From NCBI GenBank assembly GCA_946481025.1, contig CAMLNA010000093.1, positions 1 to 18,155 on the forward strand: a DNA stretch of 18,155 nucleotides, in the 5' to 3' direction. Positions 15,172 to 18,155 of the stretch are shown here, piece by piece. The position numbers and the translations under genes are program-made. This DNA comes from an uncultured Rivibacter sp. Lineage in GTDB: Bacteria > Pseudomonadota > Gammaproteobacteria > Burkholderiales > Burkholderiaceae. A model generated the notes under the pieces. That model saw only the letters and a program-made list of their open reading frames with translations. It made no database searches and was not told where the DNA came from. How positions within the stretch are numbered: position 1 is the stretch's first letter; every line of letters begins with the position of its first letter.

Positions 15172-16175
15172 TGGGACCTGGCCGGCGCTGCACCCAGCAG
15201 CCCCGACGAGCAATGCAGAACACCCGCGGCGTCGACCACGATGGCGTCGACGCCGCGCTGGGATTCGATGAGCCGCAGGCCTTTTTCGAGTCCCAGCACG
15301 AACACGGTTTTCGACAGGGCCTCGCTGGTGAGCCCGTCGTCGGCCAGCACGGTCACGCTGCGCACGCCGTCGGGCGACCGGCCGGTCTTCGGGTCGATGA
15401 TGTGATGGCAGCGCACGCCGTCGCGCTCGAAAAAGCGCTCGTAGTCGCCCGAGGTCGAGATCGCCACGTCTTCGAGGGGCAGCACCGCCACCACCCGGCC
15501 CGGCCGGCGGGGGTCGCGGATGCCGAGGGTCCAGGGTCGGCCGCGGCGGTCGCCGAGCACGCGGCTGTCGCCGCCGGCCGCCACGAAGGCATGCCGGATG
15601 CCGTGCTGCCGCAACAGGGCCGCCGCGTTGTCCACCGCATGGCCCTTGGCGAAGCCGCCCAGGTCGATGCGCATGCCGGCGCGCAGGAAGCGCACGGTGC
15701 CGGCCTGCCGGTCGACGGCGAGGTGGCGCCAGCCGACGGCCGCGCAGCCCCGGGCGAGCGCCTCGTCGGTGGGGGCGATGCCTTCGCGGTAGTCGTACAG
15801 CACGCCGGCGCTGGCGTAGGTGATGTCGAACGCGCCGCCGGACAGGCGGGAGAACTCGATGGAGCGCTCGATCAGCGCCGCCATTTCCGCGCTCACCGGC
15901 ACCGCCGCCGTCGCCGCGCCGCGGTTGATGCGCGACAGCTCGGACTCGGGCTTGAACGGGCTCATCGTGCGGTCGATGCGGTGCATCTCGCCGATGACCG
16001 CCGCCATGGCCTCCTCGGCCGCCTCCCGGTCGTCGGACCAGAGTTCCACGCTGACGGAGGTGCCCATGACGGCTTCTTCGCGCCGGTACCAGTTGCCGGG
16101 CGCGACCGAGCCCCGGGAGCCGCGTGCGGCTCCCGGCTCTGCGCTTGACGACAACGGCAAGGCGCCAGAACTCAT
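15168..16175 (-). CDS. apbE: FAD:protein FMN transferase ApbE
   Basis: From the ATG at 16175 (GGAGGG 5 nt upstream) the product is 335 aa, normal for ApbE; a longer frame to 16319 lacks a ribosome site. Family motifs are in order: MGT (37-39), SPFKPESELSRIN (72-84), GGAFDIT (113-119), DLGGFAKGHAVD (171-182), GGDSR (201-205), TSGDYER (241-247), HHIIDPKTGRSP (257-268) and ADDGLTSEALSKT (278-290). By family it transfers FMN from FAD to a Thr/Ser of a target protein, using Mg2+. No signal peptide or lipobox is seen, so this copy looks cytoplasmic or exported by another route, whereas many ApbEs are periplasmic. It appears to be the first gene of the long cluster. I see no canonical flavinylation site in its neighbours, so its target is open. 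Confidence 0.93.
   Translation of the reverse strand: MSSGALPLSSSAEPGAARGSRGSVAPGNWYRREEAVMGTSVSVELWSDDREAAEEAMAAVIGEMHRIDRTMSPFKPESELSRINRGAATAAVPVSAEMAALIERSIEFSRLSGGAFDITYASAGVLYDYREGIAPTDEALARGCAAVGWRHLAVDRQAGTVRFLRAGMRIDLGGFAKGHAVDNAAALLRQHGIRHAFVAAGGDSRVLGDRRGRPWTLGIRDPRRPGRVVAVLPLEDVAISTSGDYERFFERDGVRCHHIIDPKTGRSPDGVRSVTVLADDGLTSEALSKTVFVLGLEKGLRLIESQRGVDAIVVDAAGVLHCSSGLLGAAPARSQ
16113..16136. repeat. Perfect 11-bp inverted repeat in the 5' coding part of apbE
   Basis: CCGGGAGCCGC and its reverse complement are separated by 2 nt, with a further GAG/CTC pairing outside. It lies 40-63 nt inside apbE, in the poorly conserved N-terminal stretch before the MGT motif (Gly/Ala/Arg/Ser codons). 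In mRNA it would form a very stable hairpin near the ribosome entry region. It could damp translation or be a by-product of G+C-rich codons. Confidence 0.5.
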
Positions 16176-16180
16176 CGGAT

Positions 16181-16186
16181 CCCTCC
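16181..16186 (-). promoter_or_regulatory. Shine-Dalgarno site deciding the apbE start
   Basis: GGAGGG on the minus strand, 5 nt before the ATG at 16175. It singles this ATG out from the in-frame start at 16319 and from the ATG at 16067. Confidence 0.7.
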
Positions 16187-16331
16187 AGTGGGTTTGTGGC
16201 GGCCAGGCAGGTTTTGGATGGAATGCCCTCAGGGGGGCCCGGCGCACCAACCACGCTTTCACGTGTTCGGGCCGCATCTTCGGGCCATCCGGCGCCCAGA
16301 AAACGTGACAAGTTGGCAAATAGCCGCAGGC

Positions 16332-16353
16332 TTACAAGCCGTCTCAGATGTAA
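16332..16353. promoter_or_regulatory. Candidate operator: TTACA-N12-TGTAA inverted repeat
   Basis: A symmetrical pair of 5-bp half-sites 12 bp apart, about 157-178 bp upstream of the apbE start, in the expected promoter region of the long cluster. An overlapping smaller palindrome GGCTT-AC-AAGCC (16329-16340) shares one half-site. Two-arm sites of this type suit a dimeric regulator, but 5-bp arms are weak evidence and no regulator gene is in the window. Confidence 0.2.
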
Positions 16354-16450
16354 CGGCGGCGCGTTGACCGGCCTTGCGCTTAGGCGTTATCAATTCGCAC
16401 CGGGCATCGGCCGGCGGCTGGGAACGCGATATGCCAGGGCGCGAGCCGTC

Positions 16451-16480
16451 CCGCCACGGCCGCTCGCGCGGCCGTGGCGG
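16451..16480 (-). terminator. Strong 13-bp hairpin after the tautomerase gene
   Basis: Perfect 13-bp arms (CCGCCACGGCCGC and its complement) enclose a 4-nt loop that reads GCGA on the minus strand, a GNRA-type tetraloop. It starts 26 nt after the tautomerase stop. No T-run follows on the minus strand, so it is not a textbook intrinsic terminator; it could end the puuD-side operon with help from Rho, or protect the mRNA 3' end. The stem is certain, the role inferred. Confidence 0.6.
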
Positions 16481-16506
16481 GGGGTCTTCATGGAGGGCTC
16501 CTGGCC

Positions 16507-16710
16507 TCAGCTCGACGCCTTGGGCGCCTTGTCGCTCCACAACACGCCGCCGGTGGCCCAGTCTTCGCGGCGGATGTCGTAGAACAGCACGTCCACCGAG
16601 TCGGCGCTGCCGCCCAGCACCCGCACGCAGGCTTCGGTCACTTCCCTGGCCAGCGCAGCCTTCTGCTGCGGTGTGCGGCCCTCGAACAGCTCGATCCGGA
16701 TCGTCGGCAT
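16507..16710 (-). CDS. 4-oxalocrotonate tautomerase-family small protein (67 aa)
   Basis: The ATG at 16710 has AAGGAG 9 nt upstream. After Met removal the protein would begin with the catalytic Pro1 (PTIRIELFEGRT), followed by Arg11 as in 4-oxalocrotonate tautomerase. Aligning by eye with that enzyme, the usual second Arg (39) is Asp here (SADSVDVLF) and the usual Phe50 is Trp (REDWATGG). Length and beta-alpha-beta pattern fit the family. Enzymes of this kind move double bonds between keto and enol forms, or hydrolyse related substrates; the changed Arg39 suggests a substrate other than oxalocrotonate. It lies 24 nt after the aldolase gene and is probably co-transcribed with puuD. Cytoplasmic; specific reaction unknown. 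Confidence 0.88.
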   Translation of the reverse strand: MPTIRIELFEGRTPQQKAALAREVTEACVRVLGGSADSVDVLFYDIRREDWATGGVLWSDKAPKASS

Positions 16711-16734
16711 CTCTTTCGTCTCCTTGTTGCAGTG

Positions 16735-17487
16735 TCAGTCGCGGAAGCCCGGCGACAGCCGGTCGGCACGGCGCAGCAGCGCGGGCCATTCGGCATCGCC
16801 GTCCCATTCGCTGCCGTCACCCACCCATTGGCGCAGGGTGCGCTCGGCCAGAGCCTCGTCCACCACCTGCACCCGGCCGCCCGCGGCCGCCATGGCACGC
16901 AGTTGCGCGCAGGCCGCCCGCTCGAGCAGGTGCATCAGCAGAAATGCCTCGGCCACGGTGCGGCCCACGGTGAGGGTGCCATGGTTGTCGAGGACGAGCC
17001 CGTCGAGCGCGCCGAGGTTGGCGACCAGCCGGCGTTCCTCGTCGCTGCCCAGGGCCAGGCCCTCGTAGGCATGCCGGCCCAGCCGGCCGTGCAGCCGCAT
17101 GGCCCATTGCGAGGTCGGCTGGAGCCCCTGGGGCAGCATCGACAGGGCCACGCCCCAGGGCGCGTGCAGGTGGATCACGCACTCGACCTCGGGGCGCGCG
17201 GCATGCACCGCACCGTGGATGGTGAAGCCGGTGGGGTTGACGCGCCGCCCGCTGCCGTCGACCACCCGGCCGGCCGCGTCCACCTTCACGAGGTTGGACG
17301 CGCAGACCTCGTCGAAGCCCAGGCCGAACTCGTTGATGAGGTAGGTGCCCGGCTCGCCGGGCACCGCGGCCGACAGGTGGGTGTAGATGGTGTCGTCCCA
17401 GCCGGCCAGCGCGGCCAGCCGGTAGGCGCAGGCGAGATCGACACGGACGCCCTGCTCGCTGCGCGGTGCCCTCTGGGAGAACTGCAT
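16735..17487 (-). CDS. Class II aldolase/adducin family protein (250 aa)
   Basis: The ATG at 17487 is chosen because GGAGG (17494-17498) stands 6 nt upstream; an in-frame start at 17508 would lie before the ribosome site. The family's metal-binding histidines are visible as HLH in CVIHLHAPWG (His106, His108) and in LDNHGTLTVG (His169). Where true class II aldolases have the catalytic Glu (SSE-type segment), this protein reads NPTGFTIHGAVHAARPE, as in adducin-like members, so a classical retro-aldol reaction is doubtful. Length is normal. It sits 25 nt after puuD and before a tautomerase-like gene, which hints at a shared pathway, perhaps handling a product of purine or other ring breakdown (inference). 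No signal peptide; cytoplasmic. Confidence 0.9.
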   Translation of the reverse strand: MQFSQRAPRSEQGVRVDLACAYRLAALAGWDDTIYTHLSAAVPGEPGTYLINEFGLGFDEVCASNLVKVDAAGRVVDGSGRRVNPTGFTIHGAVHAARPEVECVIHLHAPWGVALSMLPQGLQPTSQWAMRLHGRLGRHAYEGLALGSDEERRLVANLGALDGLVLDNHGTLTVGRTVAEAFLLMHLLERAACAQLRAMAAAGGRVQVVDEALAERTLRQWVGDGSEWDGDAEWPALLRRADRLSPGFRD

Positions 17488-17493
17488 GAATGA

Positions 17494-17498
17494 CCTCC
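17494..17498 (-). promoter_or_regulatory. Shine-Dalgarno site deciding the class II aldolase start
   Basis: GGAGG on the minus strand, 6 nt before the ATG at 17487 and downstream of the alternative in-frame start at 17508, which it therefore argues against. Confidence 0.65.
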
Positions 17499-17512
17499 GG
17501 AGCCGCAAGCCC

Positions 17513-18155
17513 CTACCGGGTGTTGGCGCCGCCTTCGTACCAGCGGGCGATCAGCGCCCGCTCGCCGTCGGTGATCTGGGTGGCATTGTTCAGCGGCATG
17601 AGCTTGAGCACCGACACCTGCTGGTAGACCTGCTGCGCATGCTGCTTCACGAGTTCGGGCGTGTGCAGGGCGACGTTCTTGCTCTGCAGCTGTGCGTTGT
17701 GGCACATGGCGCAGCGCTGGTCGATCACCTGCTTCACCTCGGCAAAGTGCACCGGCCGGGCGGCCTGGGCCTTCTGCTCGGCAGTTTGCGGCGCAGGTGC
17801 CAGCCAGAAGGCCAGGCCCGCCAGCGCGAGGGCGCCCGCCACCGCGTATTCCCATGGCGGACGCCTGCCCGCCACCAGCGCCTTGTGGCGTGCCACGAAA
17901 CTGTGGCGGATCAGCGCACCGGCCAGCATGAGCAGCACCAGCACCAGCCAGTTGGCCGGCCCCTGGTACAGCCAGCCGTAGTGGTTGGACAGCATCGCGA
18001 CCAGCACCGGCAGCGTGAAGTAGGTGTTGTGCACGCTGCGCTGCTTGCCGCGCTGGCCGTGGATCGGATCCACCGGCTGGCCGGCCTTCATCTGCGCGAT
18101 CACCTTGCGCTGGCCCGGGATGATCCAGAAGAACACGTTGGCGCTCATGGCCGTG
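17513..18155 (-). CDS. puuD: Urate hydroxylase PuuD, C-terminal part (5' end cut by window edge)
   Basis: The frame is open to the right edge (two more codons, Thr-Ala, precede the first ATG at 18148), so this ATG is internal and the N-terminal half is outside. What is visible, numbered from the ATG at 18148: SANVFFWIIPGQRKVIAQM, the family-typical segment; KQRSVHNTYFTLPVLVAML (35-53) and WLVLVLLMLAGALIRHSF (67-84), membrane helices; a third helix about 102-118; then a cytochrome c domain with CAMCH (Cys146, Cys149, His150) and LKLMPLNNATQITDGERALI, where Met184 is the likely sixth haem ligand. By family it is an inner-membrane urate oxidase, converting urate to 5-hydroxyisourate and passing electrons to its cytochrome tail. 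The closely spaced aldolase and tautomerase genes downstream are probably in the same operon. Confidence 0.9.
   Translation of the reverse strand, partial: TAMSANVFFWIIPGQRKVIAQMKAGQPVDPIHGQRGKQRSVHNTYFTLPVLVAMLSNHYGWLYQGPANWLVLVLLMLAGALIRHSFVARHKALVAGRRPPWEYAVAGALALAGLAFWLAPAPQTAEQKAQAARPVHFAEVKQVIDQRCAMCHNAQLQSKNVALHTPELVKQHAQQVYQQVSVLKLMPLNNATQITDGERALIARWYEGGANTR

Larger units (their letters stand above)
16176..16506. other. 331-bp intergenic region between the tautomerase and apbE genes
   Basis: This is the only long stretch without a gene. From the tautomerase side it holds 26 nt of trailer, a strong hairpin (16451-16480), then about 270 bp that should carry the promoter of the apbE-led cluster, and the apbE ribosome site. 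A dyad TTACA-N12-TGTAA lies at 16332-16353. I could not pick out a convincing -35/-10 pair. Open frames here on both strands are unsupported by any recognisable protein. Confidence 0.6.

Noticed and set aside
12062..15271. Very long plus-strand open frame (1069 codons) opposite the HzsA-like gene
   Set aside because: Its translation is rich in His, Gly, Arg and Val with no recognisable domain, and it mirrors a well-supported minus-strand lipoprotein with haem motifs. It is an antisense shadow of G+C-rich codon bias.
16176..16319. Upstream extension of apbE to an ATG at 16319
   Set aside because: The extra 48 residues have no ApbE similarity and no ribosome site, while GGAGGG stands 5 nt before the ATG at 16175.

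Overview
This window is G+C-rich bacterial DNA in which every gene I can support is on the minus strand. Codon use strongly favours G/C at third positions. The gene set (PuuD urate hydroxylase, ApbE, a HzsA-like multihaem lipoprotein, a DUF4266/DUF3570 pair, a TolQ-TolR-TolR set with TPR proteins) suggests a betaproteobacterium of the order Burkholderiales, perhaps near Leptothrix, Rubrivivax, Roseateles or Ideonella. That placement rests on recognised protein families and composition; there is no rRNA gene or other marker here to confirm it.

Right end (about 16507-18155, read right to left): the 3' part of a membrane-bound, cytochrome-c-tailed urate hydroxylase (puuD), a class II aldolase/adducin-like protein and a small 4-oxalocrotonate tautomerase-like protein. 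They are closely spaced and probably form one operon. A perfect 13-bp hairpin with a four-base loop follows the last of them. About 330 bp without a gene separates this group from the next.

Main cluster (about 16175 down to position 1, running off the left edge): 17 genes in one direction with almost no intergenic space. Seven junctions are exact ATGA stop/start overlaps. In transcription order they are: apbE; an unannotated-looking 25-codon ORF; a 999-aa HzsA-like cytochrome lipoprotein; a 215-aa cytochrome-like lipoprotein; an SH3 plus beta-barrel outer-membrane protein; a second outer-membrane beta-barrel protein; a TlpA-type thioredoxin; a DUF4266 lipoprotein; a DUF3570 outer-membrane protein; a 196-aa exported protein; three exported TPR-type proteins (631, 963 and 244 aa, the last two lipoproteins); a 101-aa exported protein; and a TolQ/MotA-type protein with two TolR/ExbD-type proteins.

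How they may work together (inference): TolQ plus two TolRs is a proton-motive-force motor of the type used by the Agl motor of Myxococcus gliding. The periplasmic TPR lipoproteins and small outer-membrane barrels resemble in kind the Glt proteins that couple that motor to the outer membrane. The cluster also carries a redox-looking block (ApbE, two haem-type lipoproteins, thioredoxin, DUF4266/DUF3570). The window may therefore encode a trans-envelope, energised machine combined with extracytoplasmic cytochromes. This is the most interesting feature of the window, and its function is unknown.
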